Shown here piece after piece: positions 5,634 through 5,947 of a DNA stretch of 5,947 nt. How positions within the stretch are numbered: the first letter of the stretch is position 1; each line of letters opens with the position of its first letter. Source of the stretch: Anaerolineae bacterium. GTDB lineage: Bacteria; Chloroflexota; Anaerolineae; Aggregatilineales; UBA3940. The DNA lies in the NCBI GenBank assembly GCA_020852775.1, contig JADZAD010000097.1:1-5947 (forward strand), read 5' to 3'. The notes below the pieces were generated by a model. It made no database searches. It was not told the origin of the DNA and worked only from the letters and a program-made list of their open reading frames with translations. A program made the position numbers and the translations under genes.

Positions 5634-5947
5634 ATGCCAGATAACCCGACATTGCCAACAATCATTGAGACGCCTATCCGGGTGCGCTTCACAGAAACCG
5701 ATATGATGGGAGTTGCGCATCATTCCAATTACCTGGTCTACTTCGAGGCAGGGCGGGTAGAGTGGTCACGGGCGGTCGGAGCATCCTATGCCGATCTTGA
5801 AGCGCAGGGCTTTTCGCTTGCGGTCGCCGAGACTACCGTGAGGTATGCCGCCCCGGCCGTGTTTGACCAGGTAATCCTGGTACGCACATGGGTTGAGGCC
5901 GTCCGCAGCCGGGGCGTCCAGTTTGCCTACGAGATCGTCGATCAGGA
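5634..5947 (+). CDS. YbgC-type acyl-CoA thioesterase (4HBT hotdog fold), 3' end beyond window
   Basis: 104 complete codons are visible and the frame stays open to the window edge. The 4-hydroxybenzoyl-CoA thioesterase signature is clear: VRFTETDMMGVAHHSNYL (17-34), with D23 as the expected catalytic Asp, then VYFEAGRVEW (35-44) forming the start of the long central helix of the hotdog fold. Next come a V(A)ETTVRYAAPAVFDQ strand region and VRTWVEAVRSRGVQFAYEI. Family members are about 130-150 residues, so most of the protein is present. These enzymes hydrolyse short- or medium-chain acyl-CoA or aromatic acyl-CoA thioesters in the cytoplasm; the actual substrate cannot be read from the sequence. 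AGGG at 5623-5626 lies seven bases before the ATG, supporting the start. It follows the YugP-like gene by 35 bases on the same strand with no obvious terminator, so cotranscription is likely. No Tol-Pal genes are visible, so the proteobacterial name ybgC is not applied. Confidence 0.88.
   Translation, partial: MPDNPTLPTIIETPIRVRFTETDMMGVAHHSNYLVYFEAGRVEWSRAVGASYADLEAQGFSLAVAETTVRYAAPAVFDQVILVRTWVEAVRSRGVQFAYEIVDQ

Noticed and set aside
1..5947. Defence, toxin-antitoxin or mobile system
   Set aside because: No transposase, integrase, nuclease, toxin, ADP-ribosyltransferase partner, direct-repeat array or tRNA was found; the ARH-family gene alone does not make a toxin-antitoxin pair such as DarTG-like systems.

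Overview
The window is moderately GC-rich and densely coded. It looks like a bacterial chromosomal housekeeping segment. It holds six protein genes in two divergent blocks around a short intergenic region near 4749-4896. There are no RNA genes, insertion sequences, CRISPR arrays or phage genes that I can support. No stretch above 300 bases lacks a gene. The gene set suggests Chloroflexota, perhaps Chloroflexia: a HemW-type radical SAM protein, a glucokinase of the non-ROK family, a phosphoglucose isomerase resembling the isomerase half of transaldolase/isomerase fusions, and a YugP-type membrane zinc peptidase. This assignment is an inference from protein character, not from a marker gene, and confidence is moderate to low.

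Minus-strand block (4748 down to 1), in transcription order: an ADP-ribosylglycohydrolase-family protein (4748-3810), glucose-6-phosphate isomerase (3749-2055), glucokinase (2041-1046) and hemW (1049 to beyond the window edge). Spacing is tight: about 60 bp with a small hairpin before pgi, about a dozen bases between pgi and the preferred glk start, and a 4-base GTGA overlap between glk and hemW. This looks like one operon. Glk and Pgi carry out the first two steps of glycolysis (glucose to glucose 6-phosphate to fructose 6-phosphate). HemW is a heme chaperone and is not obviously linked to them. The leading ADP-ribosylglycohydrolase is the unexpected member and the best lead in the window.

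Plus-strand block (4897 onward): a YugP-like membrane-embedded zinc metallopeptidase, followed after about 35 bases by a YbgC-type hotdog acyl-CoA thioesterase that runs off the right edge. An extended -10 element at 4838-4846 fits a promoter for this block.

I see no clear evidence of a wholly new defence or mobile system. The points of interest are the ADP-ribosylglycohydrolase coupled to upper glycolysis, variations in its metal-binding motif, the stand-alone Tal-Pgi-type isomerase, and several start codons where ribosome-binding-site spacing argues against the longest reading frame.
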